NCBI RefSeq assembly: GCF_000018045.1
Contig: NC_009792.1
Span: 1,488,001-1,552,000, forward strand
Length of the DNA stretch: 64,000 bases
From: Citrobacter koseri ATCC BAA-895
GTDB taxonomy: Bacteria; Pseudomonadota; Gammaproteobacteria; Enterobacterales; Enterobacteriaceae
Reading direction: 5' to 3'
Shown here: positions 33,235 through 42,197 of the stretch, piece after piece
Layout: every line of letters starts with the position of its first letter
How positions within the stretch are numbered: position 1 is the first letter of the stretch
Translations under genes and position numbers: made by a program
Notes under the pieces: model-generated
Databases searched by the model: none
Seen by the model: only the letters and a program-made list of their open reading frames with translations
Told to the model about the DNA's origin: nothing

Positions 33235-33921
33235 ATGACCGTCGAAACCCAACTCAATCCTACGCAGCCTGTAAATCAGCAAATTTACCGCATTCTCCGA
33301 CGTGACATCGTGCACTGTCTGATTGCGCCAGGCACACCGCTTTCCGAGAAAGAGGTTTCCGTGCGCTTTAACGTGTCGCGCCAGCCTGTACGTGAAGCGT
33401 TTATTAAGCTGGCGGAAAACGGTTTGATTCAAATCCGCCCTCAGCGCGGCAGCTATGTGAATAAGATTTCATTATCGCAGGTGCAGAATGGGTGCTTTGT
33501 TCGACAGGCCATCGAATGTGCGGTCGTTCGTCGCGCGGCGTTGATGATCACCGACAGCCAGTGCTATCAGCTGGAGCAGAACCTTCACCAGCAGCGGATC
33601 GCCATTGACCGCAAGCAGCTCAACGATTTCTTCCAGCTTGATGATGAATTTCACCAGAAACTGGCATTAATTGCCGATTGCCAGCTGGCGTGGGATACGG
33701 TTGAAAATATTAAAGCCACCATTGACCGCGTGCGTTATATGAGTCTGGATCATGTGTCGCCGCCTGAAATGTTGCTGCGCCAGCATCATGATATTTTTGC
33801 CGCCCTGGAAAAGCATGACGCCGACGCGGTGGAACGCGCGATGACTGTGCATCTACAGGAGATTGGCGAGTCCGTTCAGCTTATCCGCCAGGAAAACAGC
33901 GACTGGTTCAGCGAAGAGTAA
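33235..33921 (+). CDS. rspR: GntR-family regulator RspR (YdfH)
   Basis: 228 aa, FadR subfamily. N-terminal winged helix (GTPLSEKEVSVRFNVSRQPV, then REAFIKLAENGLIQIRPQRG) and a C-terminal FCD ligand domain with metal-binding His positions (DDEFHQKLA; RQHHDIFAAL). In E. coli it represses rspAB. Here it lies convergent to the rspAB-ydfJ-ydfI cluster, separated by a REP element. ydfZ, which follows in E. coli, is not seen. Confidence 0.93.
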   Translation: MTVETQLNPTQPVNQQIYRILRRDIVHCLIAPGTPLSEKEVSVRFNVSRQPVREAFIKLAENGLIQIRPQRGSYVNKISLSQVQNGCFVRQAIECAVVRRAALMITDSQCYQLEQNLHQQRIAIDRKQLNDFFQLDDEFHQKLALIADCQLAWDTVENIKATIDRVRYMSLDHVSPPEMLLRQHHDIFAALEKHDADAVERAMTVHLQEIGESVQLIRQENSDWFSEE

Positions 33922-33937
33922 TCCCGCTGACAAACAA

Positions 33938-34017
33938 GCCGGATGGCGGCGTAACCGCCTTATCCGGTCTACAATAGTCAATGATGTTGAACGTTGCAGG
34001 CCTTATCCGGCCTACAA
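33938..34017. repeat. REP/BIME element
   Basis: A REP unit (GCCGGATGGCGGCGTAACCG... to TATCCGGTCTAC, 33938-33972) is followed by a second, shorter unit (GCAGGCCTTATCCGGCCTAC, 33996-34015). It lies between the convergent genes rspR and ydfI, the usual place for REP sequences. Confidence 0.85.
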
Positions 34018-34028
34018 CCATGCAGAGA

Positions 34029-35501
34029 TTACGCTGATGCGATATTCGCCGCATATTTTGCAACGGTTGCTTTCGCACCGTTGGCAAGCAGCGACAGATA
34101 CGCTTCTTTCACCTTATTCGCAAACAGCTCAACGTGCGGCAATTCGTTACCGAAAATCGCATCAATGGCCAGCAGCGCCTGAACGCGACTTTCCCCTTCT
34201 TCACTGCCCTGAACCGCTTGCTGAATAACCGGCAGCAGCGGATCGCTAATTTCAATCGGATTCCCCTGCTCATCAACGCCGCCAACGTAACGCATCCAGC
34301 CCGCCACGCCTAAGGCCAGCAGGTCGAAACGGCTGTTATGCGCGATATGCCAGCGAACGGAGTCCAGCATACGCTGCGGCAGTTTCTGGCTACCGTCCAT
34401 CGCAATTTGCCAGGTACGGTGACGCAACGCCGGGTTGCTGTAGCGCGCGATCAGCAAATCGGCATAACGCTTCAGATCCACCCCCTTCACTTTCAGCGTC
34501 GGCGCCTGTTCCTGCAACATCAACGCATGCGCGGCCAGGCGGTAATTTTCATCTTCCATGCAGTCATTAATGTGCTGATAGCCCGCCAGATACCCGAGGT
34601 ACGCCAGGAATGAGTGACTGCCATTAAGCATACGCAGTTTCATCTCTTCGAACGGGATAACATCTGCCACCAGTTCAGCGCCCGCTTTTTCCCATTCAGG
34701 GCGACCCGCGACAAAATTATCCTCAATCACCCACTGGCGGAACGGTTCACACGCCACACCCGCAGGGTCGCGTACGCCGGTTAACTGTTCGATCTTATCC
34801 AGCGTGTCAGCCGTCACCGCCGGTACAATACGATCAACCATCGTGGACGGGAACGTCACATGTTGCTCAATCCACGCGGCCAGTTCTGCATCTACCGCAC
34901 GGGCATAGGCAGTAACCACATTGCGCATGACGTGTCCATTTTCAGGCATGTTATCGCAGGACATCACGGTAAATGGCGCCAGGCCAGCCGCTTTACGACG
35001 CGCCAGCGCTTCCACCACCACGCCAGGCGCGGACTTCGGCTGCTGCGGGTTTTGCAGATCGGCGGCGATCATCGGGTGATCCAGCATCAACTGACCGGTC
35101 GCCGGAGAGTGGCAGTACCCTTTTTCTGTAATCGTCAGGGAAACAATCGCCACCTGCGGCTCGCACATGGCGGCCAGGACGGTTTCCAGACCGTCAACCT
35201 GCGCGTGCAGCGCGTTTTTTACCACCCCAACAACCCTTGCGGTCCAGGCATCCGCTGACATTTCCGCCACGGTATACAGGTTGTCTTGCTGTTTCAGGTC
35301 GGCAATCTGCTGCTCGCCGCCAATCAGGTTGACTTCACAGTATCCCCAGTCGCTGTTGTGTTCCGCCGCGAGGATATCCGCGTAGACACCCTGATGCGCG
35401 CGATGGAATGCGCCAAAGCCCAAATGCACAATGCGAGGAACCAGTCTGGCGCGATCGTAATGAGGAAGCGAAGCCTTAGCCGTTAAGAGCTTGTTTTGCA
35501 T
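34029..35501 (-). CDS. ydfI: Mannitol dehydrogenase-family oxidoreductase YdfI (UxuB-like)
   Basis: 490 aa. Polyol-specific long-chain dehydrogenase family: IVHLGFGAFHRAHQG (~24-38) nucleotide fold, SLTITEKGY (~120), TFPSTMVDRIVPAV (~215) and the catalytic Lys region EMKLRMLNGSHSFLAYLG (~292-309). Closest to E. coli YdfI and UxuB, so probably a fructuronate/mannonate- or related aldonate:NAD oxidoreductase. In the same direction as rspA, rspB and ydfJ, forming a sugar-acid catabolic cluster. Several TTGTATGA-like motifs lie upstream. Confidence 0.9.
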   Translation of the reverse strand: MQNKLLTAKASLPHYDRARLVPRIVHLGFGAFHRAHQGVYADILAAEHNSDWGYCEVNLIGGEQQIADLKQQDNLYTVAEMSADAWTARVVGVVKNALHAQVDGLETVLAAMCEPQVAIVSLTITEKGYCHSPATGQLMLDHPMIAADLQNPQQPKSAPGVVVEALARRKAAGLAPFTVMSCDNMPENGHVMRNVVTAYARAVDAELAAWIEQHVTFPSTMVDRIVPAVTADTLDKIEQLTGVRDPAGVACEPFRQWVIEDNFVAGRPEWEKAGAELVADVIPFEEMKLRMLNGSHSFLAYLGYLAGYQHINDCMEDENYRLAAHALMLQEQAPTLKVKGVDLKRYADLLIARYSNPALRHRTWQIAMDGSQKLPQRMLDSVRWHIAHNSRFDLLALGVAGWMRYVGGVDEQGNPIEISDPLLPVIQQAVQGSEEGESRVQALLAIDAIFGNELPHVELFANKVKEAYLSLLANGAKATVAKYAANIASA

Positions 35502-35602
35502 GGTATGACCTATTGTATGAATGAATTCAGGACCGTCTCAGAGTAACGCCTGTAGGGTTGTATGATTTGATTTGAATTAAGCTTTTTGCAATTGGTATGA
35601 CA
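35502..35602 (-). promoter_or_regulatory. Cluster of TTGTATGA-like motifs upstream of ydfI
   Basis: GGTATGA (35502-35508), TTGTATGA (35513-35520), TTGTATGA (35558-35565) and TTGGTATGA (35592-35600) recur within 100 bp; CATACAA, the same heptamer inverted, lies upstream of rspA at 39416-39422. Candidate RspR/GntR-type operators; inferred only from repetition and context. Confidence 0.4.
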
Positions 35603-35676
35603 TCATTTTAAAGTTATGTGACAACATGACCGAAATTCAACATTCCCTGTCCATTCCGGTCATGCCCTGTGCGACG

Positions 35677-37056
35677 TTACCCTACCTGTGTTGCCGAACC
35701 CTGAACGCTACTTGCCGCCTTTAGGTCCGCTGCATCCTCCAGCACGCTCAGATCGCGATCTCTCACTTCCGGCATCAAAATCGCTGAAATTAAGCCGATA
35801 AGAGAATAGGCAATGATCATCGCTAATATAGGCAACCAGGAATCGGTCATATTACAGAAAATACCTGCCAGTACAGGACCAAATCCAACGGCGACTAAGC
35901 CACCGGCTTCTTTTGAAATCGCCATCCGGGTAAAGCGATTACGCGAACCAAACATCTCGGCCATCGTAATGTTTTCCAGCGCGAAGAGACCCAACACGGC
36001 AAAGTTATGAATAACAATAAGCGCGGTCATAATCACGCCGGGGCTATAGGTTTTATCCACGATGATAGACAACATCGGGTACGCAAGAATAATCGCAGAT
36101 ATATTCAATAAAATATAAGGCAGGCGGCGGCCATATTTATCAGATAACCATCCCAAAAGTGGAATAGTAATAAAACCAATGACAGAGCTAATCATTAACG
36201 CGTCGGTAGGAATCGCCTTATTGAATAATAACGTCTGCACTAAATATCCTGCAAGGAATGTCTGAATTAATCCAGAATTGCCCGCCTGACCGAAACGTAA
36301 ACCGGTTGCCAGCCAGAAGGATTTACTGCTAAACATGGCACCCAATGTGTTTTCTGATGCGTTGTTTAACGCTGGCGCATTTTCGCTTTCATTGACCTTT
36401 TCAAATACCGGGCTTTCTTTGAGGTTCATACGCAGCCAGATAGCGAAGATCATGACAACAACGCTCGCCAGGAATGGGATACGCCATCCCCAGGCCAGAA
36501 GCTGTTCTCTGTCAAGCGCAAAGAACATCACTGCCCAGATTGCCGTTGCGCTCAGCGTACCGCAGTTTGTTCCCATTGCGACAAGCGAGGAAATAATGCC
36601 GCGTTTCCCTTTAGGCGCATACTCAGCCAGCATCGTTCCCGCCCCGGAGATCTCCGCCCCGGCGCCTAACCCCTGAACAATACGTAACGTCACCAGTAAA
36701 ACAGGCGCAAATATACCAATTTGCGCATAGGTCGGCAGAACCCCAATGAGGGTTGTACAAATCCCCATCATGGTGATAGTGATAAACAAGACCTTTTTAC
36801 GCCCAATACTGTCGCCCATTTTGCCGAAAATAAACGCGCCGACAATACGTGCGATATATCCTGCGCCATAGGTTCCCATCGCCAGAATAAGCGCCATTGC
36901 GGCGGACTGTTCCGGGAAAAATATCTCATGGAAAACTAATGCAGCGCCCAGAGAATATAACTGGAAATCCATAAACTCAAGGGCGGTTCCCAGCCAACCG
37001 GATACGGCGGCTCTGATTAAATCTTTTGTTGACCGTTCATGTTTTTGTTGAGTCAT
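35677..37056 (-). CDS. ydfJ: MHS-type MFS transporter YdfJ (intact)
   Basis: 459 aa, 12 transmembrane helices; metabolite:H+ symporter pattern with AAVSGWLGTALEFMDFQLYS (~12-31), motif A FGKMGDSIGRKKVL (~78) and GLGAGAEISGAG (~130). Substrate unknown, presumably the sugar acid handled by RspA, RspB and YdfI. In E. coli K-12 ydfJ is broken by the Qin prophage; here the frame is full length with no prophage sequence. Confidence 0.88.
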   Translation of the reverse strand: MTQQKHERSTKDLIRAAVSGWLGTALEFMDFQLYSLGAALVFHEIFFPEQSAAMALILAMGTYGAGYIARIVGAFIFGKMGDSIGRKKVLFITITMMGICTTLIGVLPTYAQIGIFAPVLLVTLRIVQGLGAGAEISGAGTMLAEYAPKGKRGIISSLVAMGTNCGTLSATAIWAVMFFALDREQLLAWGWRIPFLASVVVMIFAIWLRMNLKESPVFEKVNESENAPALNNASENTLGAMFSSKSFWLATGLRFGQAGNSGLIQTFLAGYLVQTLLFNKAIPTDALMISSVIGFITIPLLGWLSDKYGRRLPYILLNISAIILAYPMLSIIVDKTYSPGVIMTALIVIHNFAVLGLFALENITMAEMFGSRNRFTRMAISKEAGGLVAVGFGPVLAGIFCNMTDSWLPILAMIIAYSLIGLISAILMPEVRDRDLSVLEDAADLKAASSVQGSATQVG

Positions 37057-37109
37057 ATTGGCAATCTCTAAGAGGTAAGATGCGTACCACTCTCTCGCAT
37101 TTATTAATA

Positions 37110-38129
37110 TTATTCAGAGAATGTGAGTAAAACCTTGCAGCAGTGCCGTTGGTCTTTCTCAAACAATTCAATCGCGTCAGTGACATGGTGATAATTAAAC
37201 GTATGCGTGACGAGCTTATCGGGATCGATCAGACCTTTTTCCAGCCAGCCAATAACGACCGGGAATTTATTCGCATTCAAACGGGACGAATAAATTGACA
37301 GCTCCTTGCCGGTAATCCCCTGCTGCACAATCTGGCAAGGATCGCTGGAGAACCCCATCAGTACAATGCGCGCGGCGGGCGACGCCAGCGAGATAGCTTC
37401 TTGTAAAATGGACGGATGACACGCCGCATCGACGATCAGCGTCGGTTTTAACCCTTTTTCATCCAGGAAATCTTGCAGAGATTGCTGTCCATTATTGATA
37501 ACCCAGTCGGCGCCGCTTTCTTTCGCCATCTCCAGTCGTTCATCAATACGATCGGCAACAATCACCTCTTTAACGTTATAAACGCCCTTCAGCGCCTGAA
37601 CCGTCGTCAGTCCCATCGGCCCTGCGCCATAAATCAGCGCAATATCGTTCTCTGTCGGATTAACCTGCCCGGTGACGTTCGCCGCAATGGTGAAAGGTTC
37701 AACCATCACCGCGTGCTTATCAGCAATGGCATCCGGGATCGTAAACGCGTTTTTTGCCGGAACGACCGCATATTCACTAAATCCGCCGTCACGGTGTACG
37801 CCCAGAACAACCAGCGAGGTACATACATTGGGCTTGCCTATTGAACAGGGATAGCAATGCCCGCAACTGATGACGGGATCGACCGATACGCGTTCCCCCA
37901 CTCTGGCGTGGCTAACACCTTCGCCCACGGCGTCAATCACACCAAAAAATTCATGCCCGATAACACGCGGATACTTTGCAAAAGGATTATGTCCACGATA
38001 GATATGGCTATCAGAACCGCAGATCCCCGCCAGTTTCACTTTAACCCGAACGTCCCCGGCCGCAGGCTCAGGGATAGGACGCTCCGCTAAAACCAGCGTG
38101 TCAGGTTTTTCAATCACTATACTTTTCAT
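37110..38129 (-). CDS. rspB: Zinc-dependent alcohol dehydrogenase RspB
   Basis: 339 aa, medium-chain dehydrogenase. Catalytic zinc: Cys in AGICGSDSH (~37), GHEFFG (~59-64); structural zinc cysteines in SCGHCYPCSIGKPNVC (~89-104). NAD fold IYGAGPMGLTTVQALK (~165). Named for E. coli RspB (starvation sensing protein); probably oxidises a sugar acid such as gulonate/idonate-type polyols. Immediately downstream of rspA (13-nt gap). Confidence 0.95.
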   Translation of the reverse strand: MKSIVIEKPDTLVLAERPIPEPAAGDVRVKVKLAGICGSDSHIYRGHNPFAKYPRVIGHEFFGVIDAVGEGVSHARVGERVSVDPVISCGHCYPCSIGKPNVCTSLVVLGVHRDGGFSEYAVVPAKNAFTIPDAIADKHAVMVEPFTIAANVTGQVNPTENDIALIYGAGPMGLTTVQALKGVYNVKEVIVADRIDERLEMAKESGADWVINNGQQSLQDFLDEKGLKPTLIVDAACHPSILQEAISLASPAARIVLMGFSSDPCQIVQQGITGKELSIYSSRLNANKFPVVIGWLEKGLIDPDKLVTHTFNYHHVTDAIELFEKDQRHCCKVLLTFSE

Positions 38130-38142
38130 GTCATATCACTCC

Positions 38143-39357
38143 TTACCAGTTCCACAACGTGCCATCTTCCAGACGGGCGACCGGCAAATACGCAGGGTCA
38201 TACGGATATTTCGCCGCCAGTTTTTCATCAAACTCAATACCAAGACCCGGCTTGTCGCCTGGGTGCATATAGCCGTTATCGAACGTCCAGCTATGCGGGA
38301 AGACATCAAGCATTTGTTCGGAGTACCCCATGTATTCCTGAACGCCAAAGTTAGGCACCCACAGATCAAAGTGAAGCGCTGCGGCCATGCAAACCGGCGA
38401 CAAATCAGAAGGCCCATGAGACCCTGTGCGCACCTGGTAAAGCGAGGCAAAATCCGCAATGCGGCGCATCCCCGTAATGCCGCCGGCATGGGTAATGGTG
38501 GTGCGGATATAATCAATCAGTTGCTCTTCAATGAGCTGCTTGCAGTCCCAGATGCTGTTGAACACTTCCCCGACGGCAATCGGCGTCACCGTATGCTGAC
38601 GAATCAGACGGAAGCATTCCTGGTTTTCCGCAGGCGTCGGGTCTTCCATCCAGAACAGACGATAATCCTCAACGCGCTTACCAAAACGGGCGGCTTCAAT
38701 CGGCGTCAGGCGGTGGTGCATGTCGTGAAGCAAATGCTCTTCAAAACCAAATTCAGCACGTACGGCGTCAAACAGTTTCGGCGTGAAATCGAGGTATTTC
38801 TCGGTTGACCAGAGTTGCTCTTCCGGCCACTGGCCTTTCGTTGCGGGTTCGTAGGCCAGACCTTTGCCTTTAGACATGCCGTAGGTGGTTTTCATACCCG
38901 GCACGCCGCACTGCACGCGAATCGCTTTAAACCCCATCTCTTTGTGACGCGCATAATCTTCCAGCACATCATCAATGGTGTGACCCGTCGTGTGGCAATA
39001 GACCATCACGCCTTCGCGGGATGCGCCGCCCAGCAACTGATACAGCGGCATGTTGGCGGCTTTCGCTTTGATATCCCACAGTGCCATGTCAACGGCAGAA
39101 ATAGCAGACATCGTGACCGGCCCGCGACGCCAGTAGGCGCCTTTATAAAAGAACTGCCAGATATCTTCGATACGGTGCGCATCGCGGCCAATAAGCTGCG
39201 GACAAAGGTGATCTTTCAGATAGGATGCCACCGACAGCTCACGGCCATTCAGGGTAGCGTCGCCCAGGCCGGTGATACCGTCCTCGGTGGTGATTTTCAG
39301 CGTGACAAAGTTACGTCCCGGACATGTGACAAAAACTTCAGCCCCTACAATCTTCAT
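38143..39357 (-). CDS. rspA: Mannonate dehydratase-family protein RspA
   Basis: 404 aa, as in E. coli. Enolase superfamily, mandelate racemase type: N-terminal capping domain, MVYCHTTGHTIDD, metal ligands in LLHDMHHRLTPIEA (Asp ~210), WMEDPTP (Glu ~236) and AVGEVFNS (Glu ~262), then TTITHAGGITGMRRI and HGPSDLSPVCMAA. Dehydrates D-mannonate (low-efficiency type) or a related aldonate to 2-keto-3-deoxygluconate. First gene of rspAB. Confidence 0.95.
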   Translation of the reverse strand: MKIVGAEVFVTCPGRNFVTLKITTEDGITGLGDATLNGRELSVASYLKDHLCPQLIGRDAHRIEDIWQFFYKGAYWRRGPVTMSAISAVDMALWDIKAKAANMPLYQLLGGASREGVMVYCHTTGHTIDDVLEDYARHKEMGFKAIRVQCGVPGMKTTYGMSKGKGLAYEPATKGQWPEEQLWSTEKYLDFTPKLFDAVRAEFGFEEHLLHDMHHRLTPIEAARFGKRVEDYRLFWMEDPTPAENQECFRLIRQHTVTPIAVGEVFNSIWDCKQLIEEQLIDYIRTTITHAGGITGMRRIADFASLYQVRTGSHGPSDLSPVCMAAALHFDLWVPNFGVQEYMGYSEQMLDVFPHSWTFDNGYMHPGDKPGLGIEFDEKLAAKYPYDPAYLPVARLEDGTLWNW

Positions 39358-39466
39358 TGTTGTTCCTTACATCTCTTCTGTGCGATGCAGGAAATTTACA
39401 CACCTGAACTACTACCATACAAGTATAATGATCAAAAAATCGCTCATCGATCACAAAATAAGGCGC

Positions 39467-39793
39467 TTAAGCGCGCCCCCACCCGGCAACGATAATCAGC
39501 ATTCCACAGAGTGCGATCAGTGCGCCTGACCAGTCATAAAGACTGAGTCTGACGCCGTCAACAAAGCGTAACCATAACAGCGCAGTACAGACATAGACCC
39601 CGCCATAAGCCGCATAGACGCGGCCGCTGGCGGCCGGATGCAACGTCAGCAGCCAGACGAATAATGCCAGTGAGACTCCCGCCGGAACCAGCAGCCAGGC
39701 CGTCGCGCCCCGCTTCAACCATAGCCAGGGCAGAAAACAGCCCACGATTTCGCACAGTGCGGTCATGAAAAAAAGAAGTGTTGTTTTTAGCAT
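39467..39793 (-). CDS. ynfA: SMR-like membrane protein YnfA
   Basis: 108 aa from the last of four consecutive ATGs, chosen because it gives the E. coli length; the upstream ATGs add only Met. UPF0060 family with four transmembrane helices (TTLLFFMTALCEIVGCFLPW at the start). Reported as a small multidrug resistance-type exporter in Shigella. Divergent from ynfB. Confidence 0.92.
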   Translation of the reverse strand: MLKTTLLFFMTALCEIVGCFLPWLWLKRGATAWLLVPAGVSLALFVWLLTLHPAASGRVYAAYGGVYVCTALLWLRFVDGVRLSLYDWSGALIALCGMLIIVAGWGRA

Positions 39794-39938
39794 CATCATC
39801 ATTGCGTTACGTCAGGTTTAAGCATGATACGCCAGAATAGCGCCTTCGTATCCATACCCGCAGGATGGGTATGCCCTGCGCCAGGAATGGTGTAGAATTT
39901 AAACAAGTTTTATCCCTCTATCATGAAAGGAATTAACC

Positions 39939-40280
39939 ATGAACAATACACTTAGCAAACGCCTGTGCCTGACGGCAATGCTTGCGCTGGGTGCTGTCGT
40001 GTATACCACCTCCGCATTCGCGAATACCAGCAAACTGATCATTGAATCTGGAGACAGCGCGCAAAGCCGCCAACACGCAGCCATGGAAAAGGAACAATGG
40101 AATGATACCCGCAGCCTGCGCCAGAAAGTGAACACGCGCACGGAGAAAGAGTGGGACAAAGCCGACGCCGCGTTTGATAACCGCGACAAGTGCGAGCAGA
40201 GCGCCAACCTTAACGCGTACTGGGAACCAAATACGCTGCGTTGCCTGGATCGTCGTACTGGCCGTACCGTTGCGCCATAA
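39939..40280 (+). CDS. ynfB: Periplasmic DUF1283 protein YnfB
   Basis: 113 aa with a clear signal peptide (LCLTAMLALGAVVYTTSAFA, cleavage ~29). The mature part is rich in charged residues (SAQSRQHAAMEKEQWNDTRS) with two Cys (DKCEQ; LRCLD) that could form a disulphide. Conserved with E. coli YnfB; function unknown. Lies 34 nt upstream of speG and may be co-transcribed. Confidence 0.92.
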   Translation: MNNTLSKRLCLTAMLALGAVVYTTSAFANTSKLIIESGDSAQSRQHAAMEKEQWNDTRSLRQKVNTRTEKEWDKADAAFDNRDKCEQSANLNAYWEPNTLRCLDRRTGRTVAP

Positions 40281-40314
40281 CAGTGCGTTGAGCGACAGAC
40301 GGTAAGGACACAAA

Positions 40315-40875
40315 ATGACCCACGCCAACAGTGTTAAGTTGCGCCCGCTGGAGCGCGAAGATTTACGATTCGTCCACCAGCTTGATAACAACGCCAGCGT
40401 AATGCGTTACTGGTTTGAAGAGCCGTACGAAGCGTTTGTCGAGCTGTCTGACCTGTATGATAAGCACATTCATGACCAGAGCGAACGGCGCTTTGTCGTG
40501 GAGTGCAACGGCGAAAAAGCCGGTCTGGTCGAACTGGTAGAAATTAATCACGTTCACCGCCGGGCTGAGTTTCAAATCATCATCTCGCCGGAATACCAGG
40601 GAAAAGGGCTGGCTTCGCGCGCAGCGAAGCTGGCGATGGACTACGGATTCACCGTACTCAACCTTTATAAGCTGTATCTGATCGTTGATAAAGAAAACGA
40701 AAAAGCCATTCACATTTACCGTAAGTTAGGTTTTATGGTTGAAGGTGAACTGATTCATGAGTTCTTTATCAATGGCCAATACCGCAACACCATTCGTATG
40801 TGCATTTTCCAGCAGCAATATCTGGACGATCACAAAACGCCAGGCTCAAGCCTGCTGAAGCCTACCGCACAGTAA
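40315..40875 (+). CDS. speG: Spermidine N(1)-acetyltransferase SpeG
   Basis: 186 aa, as in E. coli. GNAT fold with acetyl-CoA motif EYQGKGLASRAAKLAMDYGF (~96-115) and allosteric/active-site features VHQLDNNASVMRYWFEEPYE and LYKLYLIVDKENEKA. Acetylates spermidine (and spermine) to prevent polyamine toxicity; forms dodecamers. Convergent with ynfC. Confidence 0.97.
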   Translation: MTHANSVKLRPLEREDLRFVHQLDNNASVMRYWFEEPYEAFVELSDLYDKHIHDQSERRFVVECNGEKAGLVELVEINHVHRRAEFQIIISPEYQGKGLASRAAKLAMDYGFTVLNLYKLYLIVDKENEKAIHIYRKLGFMVEGELIHEFFINGQYRNTIRMCIFQQQYLDDHKTPGSSLLKPTAQ

Positions 40876-40879
40876 GCCG

Positions 40880-41614
40880 CTACCCGGCTGTGTCAGACGC
40901 AGCCGGGTAATAATCAATCGTATTTTTAATGGTATAGCTCCGCGCAACGGCGGGTTCGACGCTTTCATCAACGATCACAAGCTGGCAGTTGATCGGATTG
41001 GCGTAATTATCATATTCACACGTCTGCTTCACATTGCCTAACGGGCGATCGTTCAGCAGGCTGACCGCCGTATAGTCGAGCTTTTTAAGCGGGTCCGCCG
41101 ACGGTTTTGCATCAATAGATAACGTTTTGTCTTTACTGATGGTGGTCTTACCCAACGGATACCCTTCCGCATCATAGCGGTATTGTACCTTCGTCTCTCT
41201 TCCCGTTGCGGAAACAACAAAACCGTTATCGTCCGTATCCCAGACCACGCCTGCCGAGGGCAACTCCGCCAACTGACATTTCCCCTGCAAGCGCACTCTT
41301 TTCTCCATCGTCTCGGCATCGCGGTAGTAGTTTGCATCCAGTACCAACGCCAGCCCGGTATTGTTTTCCAGATCGTGCAGTTCCAGCGTATCAAAGCAGC
41401 CTTCCTGCGAAAGCGTTCCGCTGATGCGCTTCGTCACTTCCCCTTTGTCGTTCATCAACGTCTGGCTGAAATCTTTAACCGGGCCGCGCAACGGATCAAA
41501 ATCGAACTCATTGGAAAAGCTGGCCATTTCCGGGGTAAAGGAGACCAGAACAGTGGCGTTATCACATCCAACAAGCAGCACACACAGAAAGCTCACCAGG
41601 GTCTGTTTCTTCAC
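40880..41614 (-). CDS. ynfC: Lipoprotein YnfC (UPF0257)
   Basis: 244 aa. GTG 41614 was chosen: it gives the signal VKKQTLVSFLCVLLVGC, with the lipidated Cys at 17 exactly as in E. coli YnfC; a longer frame from ATG 41650 puts extra residues before the signal. Conserved SFTPEMASFSNEFDFDPLRG and LDYTAVSLLNDRPLGNVKQ. Function unknown. Divergent from ynfD. Confidence 0.9.
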   Translation of the reverse strand: MKKQTLVSFLCVLLVGCDNATVLVSFTPEMASFSNEFDFDPLRGPVKDFSQTLMNDKGEVTKRISGTLSQEGCFDTLELHDLENNTGLALVLDANYYRDAETMEKRVRLQGKCQLAELPSAGVVWDTDDNGFVVSATGRETKVQYRYDAEGYPLGKTTISKDKTLSIDAKPSADPLKKLDYTAVSLLNDRPLGNVKQTCEYDNYANPINCQLVIVDESVEPAVARSYTIKNTIDYYPAASDTAG

Positions 41615-41720
41615 GTTATTCACCAGGATAAGGAGATGATTCTCAATCATATTAGCAAATACAGTTGTTTACACTAGAAATGCTAAGCTTTCATTATCGT
41701 GTTCATAAAAGGAGTGAATG

Positions 41721-42026
41721 ATGAAAATCTCAGCAGGAATTGCAGCGTGTCTGCTCATCGTCGCCTCCCCGCAGGTACTGGCGGCGCCGGAGTCATGTGA
41801 AAGAGTCAAAAGCGACATCGAACAGCGCATCATTAACAATGGTGTGGCGGAGTCCAGTTTTACGTTAACTATTGTTCCTAATGACCAGGCGGATCAGCCC
41901 GATTCCCAGGTCGTAGGCCACTGTGCAAACGATACCCATAAAATTTTGTATACCCGCACCAGCAGCGGAAACGCCCCCGCCAGTACCAGTCCTTCTCAGG
42001 ACGGGCATGCTGTCGAACCTCAGTAA
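41721..42026 (+). CDS. ynfD: Periplasmic DUF1161 protein YnfD
   Basis: 101 aa from ATG 41721 (GGAG at 6 nt; the ATG just before is too close). Signal peptide ISAGIAACLLIVASPQVLAA; mature part with paired Cys (PESCERVKSDIEQRI ... VVGHCAND). As E. coli YnfD, of unknown function. Followed by a terminator before ynfE. Confidence 0.9.
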   Translation: MKISAGIAACLLIVASPQVLAAPESCERVKSDIEQRIINNGVAESSFTLTIVPNDQADQPDSQVVGHCANDTHKILYTRTSSGNAPASTSPSQDGHAVEPQ

Positions 42027-42030
42027 CAGA

Positions 42031-42056
42031 TAAGAGCCTGATATACCAGGCTCTTA
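42031..42056 (+). terminator. ynfD terminator hairpin
   Basis: TAAGAGCCTG / CAGGCTCTTA, a perfect 10-bp stem with a 6-base loop, 4 nt after the stop; the T-run is weak. Confidence 0.65.
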
Positions 42057-42083
42057 CTCCCTCTTAGAAAGATTCCCTCAATT

Positions 42084-42124
42084 TTGACATGGATTAATAA
42101 CCCCTACCTATAAGGGGTTAAAAT
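42084..42124 (+). promoter_or_regulatory. FNR-dependent promoter of ynfEFGH-dmsD
   Basis: FNR half-sites TTGAC-ATGG-ATTAA (42084-42097; 8/10 to TTGAT-N4-ATCAA) centred 41.5 bp before the start predicted from -10 TAAAAT (42119-42124): class II FNR geometry. Between them TAACCCCT / AGGGGTTA (42098-42120) forms an inverted repeat that could bind a repressor such as NarL; ynfE is nitrate-repressed in E. coli. Confidence 0.65.
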
Positions 42125-42197
42125 CACTCTTTCATTAGTATCCTATTAATTTCGTTATAAACATAATTATATAACGATAACTATAATGGAGTGAATT

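Noticed and set aside
38098..38808. A 236-codon plus-strand open frame
   Set aside because: Antisense to rspA; no recognisable domain and no ribosome binding site.
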